This document shows positions 56,414 to 64,000 of a stretch of DNA of 64,000 bases, piece by piece. A program made the translations under genes and the position numbers. The number at the start of each line of letters is the position of its first letter. Position 1 is the first letter of the stretch. The notes under the pieces are model-generated. The model saw only the letters and a program-made list of their open reading frames with translations, had not been told where the DNA came from and searched no databases. This stretch comes from Shewanella violacea DSS12 (GTDB lineage Bacteria; Pseudomonadota; Gammaproteobacteria; Enterobacterales; Shewanellaceae). The DNA lies in the NCBI RefSeq assembly GCF_000091325.1, contig NC_014012.1, forward strand, positions 2,586,824-2,650,823, written 5' to 3'.

Positions 56414-59104
56414 ATGAGTCAGCGTACGTTACATAGCCTATTTAACCCCAAGTCCGTCGCCATTATTGGAGCATCAAATACCGAAAAGCGTGCTGGAAAC
56501 GTCATCATGAGGAACTTACTCGCAGGCGGTTTTTCTGGTCCTATCATGCCAGTAACCCCAAAGTACCAAGCTGTACTCGGTGTCCTCGCCTACCCCAGTA
56601 TTGAAGCTCTGCCATTGAAACCTGACTTAGCCATAATCTGTACCGCAGCGGACAAGGTACCAAGCATTGTCGAAACCTTAGCTCAGTTTGGCTGTAAGAC
56701 TGCCATTATTAATGCTTCGGGTATGGGCCAACAGGTAGATGAGATGGGCATAAACCTGCTAACTCTGGCCAAAAATAATGCTAAGCGCTACGGCATGCGC
56801 CTCCTTGGACCAAACAGTTTAGGTATGATGCTGCCTAATTTAGGCTTAAATGCCAGTTTGGCTCATACCAGTGCATTACCAGGGAAAATAGCCTTCGTGT
56901 CACAATCCGCGGCAATATGTACTACGGTACTCGATTGGGCCAATAATAAAGGGATCGGCTTCTCCTGTTTTATTTCTCTGGGTGATACTACTGATATCGA
57001 TTTTGATGAGCTTCTCGATTATTTAGGCAGAGACTCACGCACCAGTGCAATCATGCTTTATATCGATTCTATTAGCGAGAAGCGCCATTTCCTCTCTGCC
57101 GCACGCGCGGCTTCACGTAATAAACCCATATTGGTAATAAAATCTGGACGTAGTTTAGAGGGAACCAAGGCTGCTAAACTTCACACAGGTGGACGCACGG
57201 GCAACGATGCAGTTTATGAAGCCGCTTTCCGACGCGCCGGTATGCTGAGGGTTAATGACTTAATCGAACTCTTTGCCGCCGTAGAAACCTTAGCTCACTC
57301 CTCCCCACTTCTCGGTGAACGGCTGGCCATTATCACTAATGGAGGTGGGCCTGCGGTACTCGCTTTAGACCAACTCATGCTCGGCGGTGGGAAATCAACT
57401 CAACTTGATGATGAGAATTTCCAAGCCCTCAACCAAGTACTCCCCTCGACGTGGTCAGGGCAAAACCCGATAGATATTGGCGGAGACGCCGATGCAGAAC
57501 GATATACTAAAGCGGTTGAAATCATGATGGACAGTAATTTAGCTGATGCCATCTTGGTGCTGCACTCGCCTTCAGCACTGGGGGATAGCGTAGAAATAGC
57601 CGACCGATTATCTAAGATGGTCGCTAACCACCCTAATAGAAAAAAGGTCAATATCCTCACTAACTGGAGTGGCGAAGACGCCGCTTATCTGGCACGTAAA
57701 TATTTTAATAAAGCCGGGCTGCCAACATACCGCACACCAGAGGGAGCCGTAGGTGCCTTTATGCATATGGTTGAGTACCGAAGAAACCAGAAACTCCTGC
57801 AAGAAGTGCCTCAATCGATACCGGATAACATTCCAACAAATGCATACAAGGCGAAAGCGGCACTCACAAAAGCCAAACAACGAGGGAAAAAAATCTTAGA
57901 AACCCATGAGTCTCAAGAGATCTTAAGTGCCTATGGCTTAAAAACCATTGACACCTATGTCGCCCAAGATCCTCATTCAGCAGCAGAAATAGCACAAAAC
58001 GTTGGCTATCCGGTAGCCTTAAAGGTGCAATCGCCTGATATTCAACATAAATCAGATGTCCATGGAGTCATGCTCAACTTAAGCACTAAAGAAGAGGTGA
58101 TGCAGGCTGCAATTGCCATTAAAGAACGTGTGTTATCGGCAAATCCAGATGCTCGTATAGAAGGCCTTTTAGTACAGAAGATGGCATTAACAGCCGGAGC
58201 CCAGGAGATCCGTGTCGCGGTCATCAATGACCCTGTTTTTGGTCCAGCAATCTTACTCGGAGAAGGTGGCTCCGAATGGGAACCGTCAACCGATGCTGTG
58301 GTTGCTCTGCCCCCCTTGAACATGACTTTAGCCAGGTACATGGTGATCCAAGCACTGAAAACGAAGAAACTTAGAGATCGTCATCTTCCTTTGGGCCTGG
58401 ATATGAATGCACTCTGTGTGATGTTGACACAAATATCTCATCTGGTGATCGATTGTCCCGACATCGCCAGTATGGATCTTAACCCTGTGCTATGTGCAGG
58501 CGAAAATATTACTATGCTAGATGTGAGCATACAGCTCAATGAGTTCCCCCAGGATAACGCCTCTCGTCTCGCCATTTCCCCCTACCCCAAGGAGCTGGAA
58601 CAAATCGCTAGATTGAAAAATGGTCAAGAAGTGATGTTGAGGCCCATTTTGCCGGAAGATGAACCTAAGCATCTGGCATTCGACAACTCTCTGTCTGATG
58701 AGGATAGGTATAAACGCTACTTCGGTGTACGCTCAAAAATGACCCACGAAGAGATGGCGGTGTTAACTCAAATCGATTACGCCCGGGAGATGGCCTTTAT
58801 TGCCACGTCCAGAGGCGAAGATGGAGAAGAGATAACCTTAGGCGCAATACGGGCCTCAATCGATCCAGATAATACCCAAGCTGAATTTGCAATGGCTGTG
58901 AGGAGTGATCATCAAGGACAAGGCTTAGGCAGACTCTTGTTAGAAAAGCTGATCGCATACTACAAGACTAATGAAACTCAAGAACTCACAGGATTTACCA
59001 TGTTTGAGAATCGCAGTATGGCGAATCTGGCCAAACGCCTTGGTTTTACTGTGACCTTCGATATGGAAGAGCGCTTAATCAGGATGGATATGCAGCTGAA
59101 ATAG
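56414..59104 (+). CDS. Protein lysine acetyltransferase Pat (acyl-CoA-synthetase-like plus GNAT)
   Basis: An 896-residue fusion protein. Residues 1-135 form a CoA-binding Rossmann domain (SVAIIGASNTEKRAGN). Succinyl-CoA-synthetase-like domains run to about 470 and an ATP-grasp domain covers about 490-715. A C-terminal GNAT acetyltransferase occupies about 735-896, with its acetyl-CoA loop in HQGQGLGRLLLEKL. This is the PatZ/YfiQ architecture (E. coli 886 residues), which acetylates acetyl-CoA synthetase and other proteins on lysine. The histidine needed for ADP-forming ligase activity is usually missing in these proteins and I did not find it at the expected place. GAAGGAAG lies upstream. It is convergent with the cyclase gene. 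Confidence 0.9.
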   Translation: MSQRTLHSLFNPKSVAIIGASNTEKRAGNVIMRNLLAGGFSGPIMPVTPKYQAVLGVLAYPSIEALPLKPDLAIICTAADKVPSIVETLAQFGCKTAIINASGMGQQVDEMGINLLTLAKNNAKRYGMRLLGPNSLGMMLPNLGLNASLAHTSALPGKIAFVSQSAAICTTVLDWANNKGIGFSCFISLGDTTDIDFDELLDYLGRDSRTSAIMLYIDSISEKRHFLSAARAASRNKPILVIKSGRSLEGTKAAKLHTGGRTGNDAVYEAAFRRAGMLRVNDLIELFAAVETLAHSSPLLGERLAIITNGGGPAVLALDQLMLGGGKSTQLDDENFQALNQVLPSTWSGQNPIDIGGDADAERYTKAVEIMMDSNLADAILVLHSPSALGDSVEIADRLSKMVANHPNRKKVNILTNWSGEDAAYLARKYFNKAGLPTYRTPEGAVGAFMHMVEYRRNQKLLQEVPQSIPDNIPTNAYKAKAALTKAKQRGKKILETHESQEILSAYGLKTIDTYVAQDPHSAAEIAQNVGYPVALKVQSPDIQHKSDVHGVMLNLSTKEEVMQAAIAIKERVLSANPDARIEGLLVQKMALTAGAQEIRVAVINDPVFGPAILLGEGGSEWEPSTDAVVALPPLNMTLARYMVIQALKTKKLRDRHLPLGLDMNALCVMLTQISHLVIDCPDIASMDLNPVLCAGENITMLDVSIQLNEFPQDNASRLAISPYPKELEQIARLKNGQEVMLRPILPEDEPKHLAFDNSLSDEDRYKRYFGVRSKMTHEEMAVLTQIDYAREMAFIATSRGEDGEEITLGAIRASIDPDNTQAEFAMAVRSDHQGQGLGRLLLEKLIAYYKTNETQELTGFTMFENRSMANLAKRLGFTVTFDMEERLIRMDMQLK

Positions 59105-59109
59105 CTAGC

Positions 59110-59150
59110 CATCAAGATATCAGGCTAATTAAAAGCCTGATATCTTGATG
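59110..59150. terminator. Perfect 17-bp inverted repeat between convergent genes
   Basis: CATCAAGATATCAGGCT is repeated as its exact reverse complement after a 7-base AT loop. It fills the gap between pat and the cyclase gene and ends two bases from the latter's stop. There is no T-run, but its symmetry and place fit a bidirectional terminator. Confidence 0.65.
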
Positions 59151-59152
59151 CA

Positions 59153-60184
59153 TTACTCACTACAAACACAGTTTCTTCCCGACGACTTAGCGCGATAAAG
59201 TGCTTCATCGGCCCTGACAAAATAGCTTTCTCGATTGTCACCAATATTAAGAGTCGATACTCCCAACGATACGGTAATGGAACCCAAAGACAATTTCTTA
59301 TCCTTGCCTAAGGTTAATTTACGCTCAGATATCGCTGTACGTAGCTGCTCGGCCACAACCAATGCATCTGTTAGCTGTGTATTAGGTAGCAAGATAACAA
59401 ATTCTTCGCCTCCATAACGAGCAACAAAATCGGTCCCCTTCACCACTTGTTTCAAGGCTAATGCCACATAGGCAAGCACTTTATCCCCGACTAAGTGACC
59501 ATGAGCATCATTAAACCGTTTAAAATGATCGATATCTATCAAGAGCATACAACTTGGAGACTGAGATTGAGTATATTTTTGCATGTGCTTCATCACTTCA
59601 TCCTCGAAACTACGCCGATTATTGAGTGATGTCAGTTGATCTGTCATGGCCACCAGGTTTAAGTTTTCCATCTCGCTTTTTAGCGAACTCACCTCATCAC
59701 GCATGATATTTAAGCTGCCCTGCATCTGCTTATTACTTAACACCACGCCTTCTATATTATCGACTAGGCTATTGATAAGTGTGTTAAGTACTTCGACATC
59801 GGGTTTTTGTTTCAGCTCTTGGCTAAAATCAGATAAAGTGTTGGAAAAGTTAGCTGTACCTTGAGTCAACTTACTGACTTTGTTCAGTAAACTATTAATG
59901 ATGATTTGAGTTTCAATTTGGACGTTCTCGATCACTTCCGGTGATTTTTCTTGAATAAAATTCTGGTGAAGCCCATCATTCACTTCCGTACAAAACGTAA
60001 TACCGTTTGAGATAAGACCATCGATGGCACGTTTAAGGTCTAAATTAATCCCCAGATAATATTCATACCAAACAGCGTAATTGACCGGTGTGACGGGAAT
60101 ATTGAGTTCAGACATTTTAGGCACTGCATGCCTAAGGATTTTTGCAGACAATTCGATATCTGTCAGGTGTTTCGCTAAATTCAT
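59153..60184 (-). CDS. Diguanylate cyclase (GGDEF)
   Basis: A 343-residue cytoplasmic protein. The N-terminal region (about 1-100) carries YAVWYEYYLGINLDLKRAI, a signature found ahead of GGDEF domains in many marine bacteria. A coiled linker (about 130-170) leads to the GGDEF domain (about 180-343) with active site GGEEF at about 258 (FVARYGGEEFVILL) and DIDHFKRFNDAHGH. The RxxD inhibitory site is replaced by KGTD, so product inhibition is probably absent. It should make cyclic di-GMP. The start at 60184 has GGTGGAAG upstream; an in-frame codon at 60283 gives an implausible leader. Confidence 0.9.
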   Translation of the reverse strand: MNLAKHLTDIELSAKILRHAVPKMSELNIPVTPVNYAVWYEYYLGINLDLKRAIDGLISNGITFCTEVNDGLHQNFIQEKSPEVIENVQIETQIIINSLLNKVSKLTQGTANFSNTLSDFSQELKQKPDVEVLNTLINSLVDNIEGVVLSNKQMQGSLNIMRDEVSSLKSEMENLNLVAMTDQLTSLNNRRSFEDEVMKHMQKYTQSQSPSCMLLIDIDHFKRFNDAHGHLVGDKVLAYVALALKQVVKGTDFVARYGGEEFVILLPNTQLTDALVVAEQLRTAISERKLTLGKDKKLSLGSITVSLGVSTLNIGDNRESYFVRADEALYRAKSSGRNCVCSE

Positions 60185-60328
60185 GCTTCCACCGCCCTGT
60201 GAATAATTGTTAGTAAAATTCTGTATGGATCTCGTTAGCGCTGAGGACCCACTCACAATTGAGTAATACTTAGTGACTAACAATAAACAAAAAATAGGAT
60301 GTTGCCATCCCCTTTATTCATAATTTAC

Positions 60329-61960
60329 TTAATTAGCCAATCTACACCCACTGAACATATCCATTTTTTTATCATAGACTTGGGTTTTTATGTTCATAAT
60401 CCCCAGTAAAGAGTCAAAAATATTATCATGGGAAAAGCCACCGACTCTGGCCTTTTTCCTGAGACAAGTCATGTCTAAGCTATTTTCAGATGCAAAGTCA
60501 TCAGAAAACCAGGTCAACATAGGGACGTGTGTCTGTTCGTCTGGGGCAATGGCATAGGGTGCGCCATGTAGGTACATGCCTTTTTCACCCAATGATTCCC
60601 CATGGTCTGACACATAGATCATGCCGGTATCGAATCTCTCTTGTTGATCTATAAGTTTCTCGACGACTTGGGCAAGAATATAGTCGGTATAGAGAATGGT
60701 ATTATCATAGTTATTCATCAAAGCTTCATTACTGCAGTTTTGAATATCACTTCTTTGACAGTCAGGGGTAAACGTTCTGTGCTCCTCAGGATAGCGTAAG
60801 TAATATGTCGGCCCATGAGAGCCCATGATGTGTAATACCAACAAACTATCCTGATCCTTGAGTTCTGCCAGTGCTTTATCCAACTCATTCAACAACACCT
60901 GATCTAAACAGTTGTGTCCATTACAAAGCTTAGGATAACTATCTAGCTTGACGATCAGATGTGGCACCCTATTACATACCCCTTTACAGCCACTGTCATT
61001 ATCGAGCCACAGCAGTTGTATACCGCCATGTTGTAAAACATCCATGACACCATCTTGTGCCTTGGCTTCTCTGGCATCATAGTCTTTGCGGGTCATCTTA
61101 GAAAACATACAAGGCACAGAAACTGCGGTAGCCGTACCACATGAAGTCGTATTCATGAATGCTGTCAGTCCGTAGGGCTTGGTATACGTGTTAGTGGGTT
61201 TATCATAACCATAATATTCATAGTTCATCGCTCTGGCAGTTTCACCTAGGACCATCACCACCAAGTTGGGTTTCTTGTTCGTGTCTTTGGTCACATTAAC
61301 CGCGTCTAAACCTATTTGCTTATACTCTAATGGAGTCTGTAAATAGTTGGTATTGGTATAATTAACTATTGAACCAAGTACATAAGTCGGAATTATGAAA
61401 CGTTTTAACTCATCGTTATTACGACCAAAAGACACGTAATTCTGATAATAAAAGAAGCCAATGACCCCGATACCAACAAGCATTAGTAGCATGAAAGCAA
61501 ATTTATACAATAACTCCTTAATCACAGGCTTATATCTGATGTTGAGTTTACATATTGCATAAGAAGGTAATAAGCCCGTAAACAGAAAGTTGACCACTGA
61601 TGACAAGTTAATATAGGTAGACGCCTCAGCCGAATTTGTCTGCACAGCATTCTCAATCATCCCATAGTCAAACACGACACCGTATTGCAACGCCGCAAAA
61701 AACACACTGGAAGAAAGTAAGGTAAGGCAAATGAAAAAGGGCTTTAACAGGTATTTAAAACTAAATAATGAAAAGAGAAAGCTAAAGGCCAATATTAAAA
61801 ATACGGGAAGCGTCGCAATAAACAGAGGGTCTACTTCCCCCTGTTTCGCTATGCCTGTTTGTACTATCCTGAAGAAAGGTATGTTGAACACAACAACATA
61901 GAAAACAGAGATGAATAAAGTAAATTGAATAACTGTTGGATTTTTAAAACGAGATAGCAC
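60329..61960 (-). CDS. eptA: Lipid A phosphoethanolamine transferase, EptA / MCR-4-like
   Basis: A 543-residue inner-membrane enzyme that adds phosphoethanolamine to lipid A and so reduces binding of colistin and host peptides. Five N-terminal membrane segments precede a periplasmic sulfatase-fold domain. Catalytic features are the metal-binding Glu in LGETARA and the nucleophile Thr in SCGTATAVSVPCMFS. YVSDHGESLGEKGMYLHGAPY and the DNDSGCKGVCN disulfide region are also visible. The wording is strikingly close to MCR-4. The GTG at 61960 has GAGAG five bases upstream and gives the MCR-4-like opening LSRFK; a GTG at 61972 is possible. No PmrAB pair is adjacent. Confidence 0.92.
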   Translation of the reverse strand: MLSRFKNPTVIQFTLFISVFYVVVFNIPFFRIVQTGIAKQGEVDPLFIATLPVFLILAFSFLFSLFSFKYLLKPFFICLTLLSSSVFFAALQYGVVFDYGMIENAVQTNSAEASTYINLSSVVNFLFTGLLPSYAICKLNIRYKPVIKELLYKFAFMLLMLVGIGVIGFFYYQNYVSFGRNNDELKRFIIPTYVLGSIVNYTNTNYLQTPLEYKQIGLDAVNVTKDTNKKPNLVVMVLGETARAMNYEYYGYDKPTNTYTKPYGLTAFMNTTSCGTATAVSVPCMFSKMTRKDYDAREAKAQDGVMDVLQHGGIQLLWLDNDSGCKGVCNRVPHLIVKLDSYPKLCNGHNCLDQVLLNELDKALAELKDQDSLLVLHIMGSHGPTYYLRYPEEHRTFTPDCQRSDIQNCSNEALMNNYDNTILYTDYILAQVVEKLIDQQERFDTGMIYVSDHGESLGEKGMYLHGAPYAIAPDEQTHVPMLTWFSDDFASENSLDMTCLRKKARVGGFSHDNIFDSLLGIMNIKTQVYDKKMDMFSGCRLAN

Positions 61961-62276
61961 GCAGACTCTCACTTACTAGATAATAGAAACATAAATGCAG
62001 TTAATAAAAAATGCAAACCTAGTACTTTATGCAAGCATGTTAGCAAGCTCTTAAAGCCGTTGAAACTAAGATCCTGGCATATCGACCTAGCCATACTAAT
62101 TGGAGTACAGGTTGGCTCTATCGACACCGGACAATCGGCACTAAGCTAAAGCATGGGATAAGCTTACCTAGCTAGCTGTGAAAAAAATGTGCAAAAAGAA
62201 CCAGAGCCTTTCACTAAATAGTGTAGACCTTGTAGCCCTATAGGAAGGCTTGATCGCCAACATTCAGTCAAATATA
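61961..62276. other. Intergenic region upstream of eptA
   Basis: 316 bp without a supported gene. It holds the promoter of eptA at its left end and the downstream region of the marR gene at its right end. No clear terminator or operator was found. Confidence 0.35.
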
Positions 62277-62696
62277 TTAAAATTCAGCATTGATGCGTTT
62301 CATAAAATTAAGTAGCTGCATTCTCTCCGCATCAGAAAACTCAGCAGTAAGCTCTGCCGTTAGCTGCAGATGCAAAGCATCATGCTCTCGAAACAATTCT
62401 TGTCCTCTTGAACTGAGTTCAACTAAGATTGAGCGTCTATCCGACTCGTGGGGCTTACGAGTTACTAGATCAGATTTAACCATCTTATCTATTTGTACCG
62501 TCAGTGTACCTGTGGTTACTCCAAGTTTATCTGCCAGCTCCTTCATCCTCATAGCCCCATGGCCACCTAAGATTTCAACCGTGTGGATCTGAGGTAAACT
62601 GTAGCCATTATCTTTCACCACAGCCTGTTCCCAGGAAGAAAGTTTTTCATAGAACTCAACCATGACATGATTTAACTGATCTTCAGTAGACTTCAT
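62277..62696 (-). CDS. MarR-family transcriptional regulator
   Basis: A 139-residue dimeric winged-helix regulator. The DNA-binding part is AMRMKELADKLGVTTGTLTV with the wing RKPHESDRRSILVELSSRG, flanked by dimerisation helices. It lies 108 bp behind the metal exporter dmeF in the same direction and may be in its operon. That arrangement suggests it represses dmeF and itself in response to a metal or another ligand. The effector cannot be predicted from the sequence; there is no obvious Cys or His cluster as in ZitR-type zinc sensors. Confidence 0.85.
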   Translation of the reverse strand: MKSTEDQLNHVMVEFYEKLSSWEQAVVKDNGYSLPQIHTVEILGGHGAMRMKELADKLGVTTGTLTVQIDKMVKSDLVTRKPHESDRRSILVELSSRGQELFREHDALHLQLTAELTAEFSDAERMQLLNFMKRINAEF

Positions 62697-62804
62697 TTGC
62701 TTCTCTTAGATTTGATCATCGCAAGATGTATGTACTTATGACAAACCGCCATAAGCACATATTATACAATTCCACTCATAATTTTGGTGAGATTGGTATT
62801 AACT

Positions 62805-63800
62805 TTACCCGCTACATTCTGCCTGATTTGAGGTATTAACTTCAATGGTCAAATGATTAAGACGGGTAAACTGACTCAGTTTTTCCCTGTAAAAGTCTGT
62901 TTCTTCGGGCACTCGAGTTACTATGGCAATTTCGGCAGCATAGTGATCGGCGCTTATTCGCCATACATGAATATCCGAAACTTCATCTTGGGTATCAGAC
63001 TCGATAGCCTGAACTATCTCTTGCTTGTAGTCATTTTCGATACTCGCATCTAACAGTATCGGTGCCGTTTGCTTTAATAACTGCCACGCCCACCTGGTGA
63101 TGATAATCGAACCGACGATCCCCATGATGGGGTCTAACCAGTTTAATCCGTAGAGTTTACCCAACAATAGGGCACCGATGGCGAGTATTGATGTCAGTGC
63201 ATCCGCAAGCACATGGAAGTATGCGGCCTTTAAATTATGATCATGAGTCTGTTCATGGGCATCTTCTGCAACATGACTATTGGAATGGGAATGATCATGT
63301 GAATGACTGTGGGAGTGGCCATGAGAATGATCGTGTGTGTGATGATCCTTTAATAGAAAAACACTGATCACGTTCACGGTAAGTCCGATTATGGCAACCA
63401 TAATAGCCTGGTTAAATTGAATCTCATGTGGACTAAAGACTCGCATAACAGACTCTACTAACATGATGATTGCCACTAAACCTAAGGCTATGGCACTGGT
63501 AAAGCCACCTAGCACACTGACTTTACCCGTACCAAAGGTGAATTCCGGGTTATTAGCATGTTTTCTTGAGTAATTAAATGCAAAAAGTGTGATCATAAAT
63601 GCAGCGGCATGGGTTCCCATATGCCAGCCATCAGCCAATAATGCCATGGAGCCGTAAACAGTTCCCGCAGTGATTTCGGCAACCATGGTCACCACAGTCA
63701 AGTAGAGTACATAACGGGTATTACGCTCCCCGGCATCGCTGACCGATGAAAAATTATGTGTGTGTTGCCATTTTTCTGAAGCATGACTTATTTTATTCAT
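62805..63800 (-). CDS. dmeF: Cation diffusion facilitator, DmeF-like (Co/Ni/Zn efflux)
   Basis: A 331-residue CDF transporter with six membrane spans. The N-terminal WQHTHNF and ADGWHMGTHAAA (Asp57, His60 of the transport site) mark the DmeF branch, whose members export cobalt and nickel by proton antiport. The second half of the site is FHVLADALTS (His196, Asp200). Between TM4 and TM5 lies a histidine-rich loop (153-188, DHHTHDHSHGHSHSHSHDH) that probably binds or senses metal. The cytoplasmic C-domain (IHVWRISADHYAAEIAIV) dimerises. Specificity for cobalt or nickel over zinc is inferred from the subfamily. Confidence 0.9.
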   Translation of the reverse strand: MNKISHASEKWQHTHNFSSVSDAGERNTRYVLYLTVVTMVAEITAGTVYGSMALLADGWHMGTHAAAFMITLFAFNYSRKHANNPEFTFGTGKVSVLGGFTSAIALGLVAIIMLVESVMRVFSPHEIQFNQAIMVAIIGLTVNVISVFLLKDHHTHDHSHGHSHSHSHDHSHSNSHVAEDAHEQTHDHNLKAAYFHVLADALTSILAIGALLLGKLYGLNWLDPIMGIVGSIIITRWAWQLLKQTAPILLDASIENDYKQEIVQAIESDTQDEVSDIHVWRISADHYAAEIAIVTRVPEETDFYREKLSQFTRLNHLTIEVNTSNQAECSG

Positions 63801-63918
63801 CTCAAACCTTTATCAGATAGAAAGTTACATGTAAATAATCGGCCGACTGTCGGCTGGAACTCGCTACAATTTCGGTGTCCAGCCAGTTACCTTGATTATC
63901 AAACATAACAACTTTAAT

Positions 63919-63941
63919 ATAGTTTGATACTCAAAGTATAT
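63919..63941. promoter_or_regulatory. Operator-like palindromes upstream of dmeF
   Basis: TATAGTTTGA-TAC-TCAAAGTATA is a 23-bp near-perfect palindrome with core TTTGATACTCAAA (63923-63935). Just beyond it TTGA-TTGTG-TCAA (about 63943-63955) is a second, weaker repeat. The form fits MarR-type operators, and a MarR gene is in the downstream operon. The rest of 63801-64000 has no gene, so the next gene lies off the right edge and may share this control region. Confidence 0.55.
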
Positions 63942-64000
63942 CTTGATTGTGTCAATTTGTGACTCACAGTGAAGTATTTGTATTGTTTATCAGATGCAGG

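Overview
The window looks like chromosomal DNA of a gammaproteobacterium, most likely a Shewanella or a close marine relative. The reasons are moderate AT-rich composition, the order serS-crcB-rarA-lolA-ftsK-lrp-ald-trxB next to thrS-infC-rpmI-rplT, a tusDCBE cluster behind a YccA-like gene, a divergent ribE/norM pair, a large TonB-dependent receptor and an MCR-4-like EptA. The genus is an inference from gene content and protein resemblance, not a computed placement.

Left third (1-32 kb, accessory). The left edge cuts into a type III secretion locus: the N-terminus of an outer-membrane secretin and a small chaperone-position gene read leftward. They diverge from a tripartite hybrid sensor kinase that faces a LuxR-type response regulator, which recalls the SsrA/SsrB-ssaB-ssaC corner of Salmonella SPI-2. 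An SOS-controlled umuDC pair follows. After it come a gene-poor stretch with decayed repeats, an ABM-domain enzyme, a frameshifted IS200/REP-type transposase, an RND efflux pair and a YbaY-META lipoprotein. Two membrane-anchored ToxR/CadC-like regulators come next, one with a TPR sensor and one with a TolB-like propeller. They flank an FGE-fold/FN3/CBM6 secreted protein, and the second is divergent from a TonB-dependent receptor. Then comes a five-gene leftward module: membrane fusion protein, ABC ATPase and MacB-like permease, followed by an NtrC-type regulator and its kinase. The first gene is preceded by a convincing sigma-54 promoter.

Middle (32-54 kb, mostly core). A tRNA-Ser(UGA) is followed by two decayed copies of its 3' end and terminator. 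Next are the purine-nucleoside pair punC/punR, yccA, tusDCBE (2-thiouridine sulfur relay), an uncalled 40-residue membrane protein, and the translation, division and lipoprotein genes serS, crcB, rarA, lolA and ftsK. These are followed by lrp and ald (divergent), trxB, and thrS-infC-rpmI-rplT. infC appears to start at ATA. Small genes, a pteridine-reductase-like SDR, ribE and norM complete the block.

Right part (54-64 kb). One tRNA-Val, nine identical initiator tRNA-fMet genes in about 120-bp tandem units, a decayed tenth unit and two more tRNA-Val genes form an unusual array. Beyond it are a Pat-type protein acetyltransferase, a diguanylate cyclase, an EptA/MCR-4-like phosphoethanolamine transferase, and a dmeF-marR metal efflux pair with an operator-like palindrome at the right edge.

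The most notable items are the nine-copy initiator tRNA array, the T3SS edge with its rearranged SsrAB-like regulators, the sigma-54 ABC export module, the MCR-4-like enzyme and the cysteine-less FGE-fold protein. I see no CRISPR array, intact prophage or intact insertion sequence.
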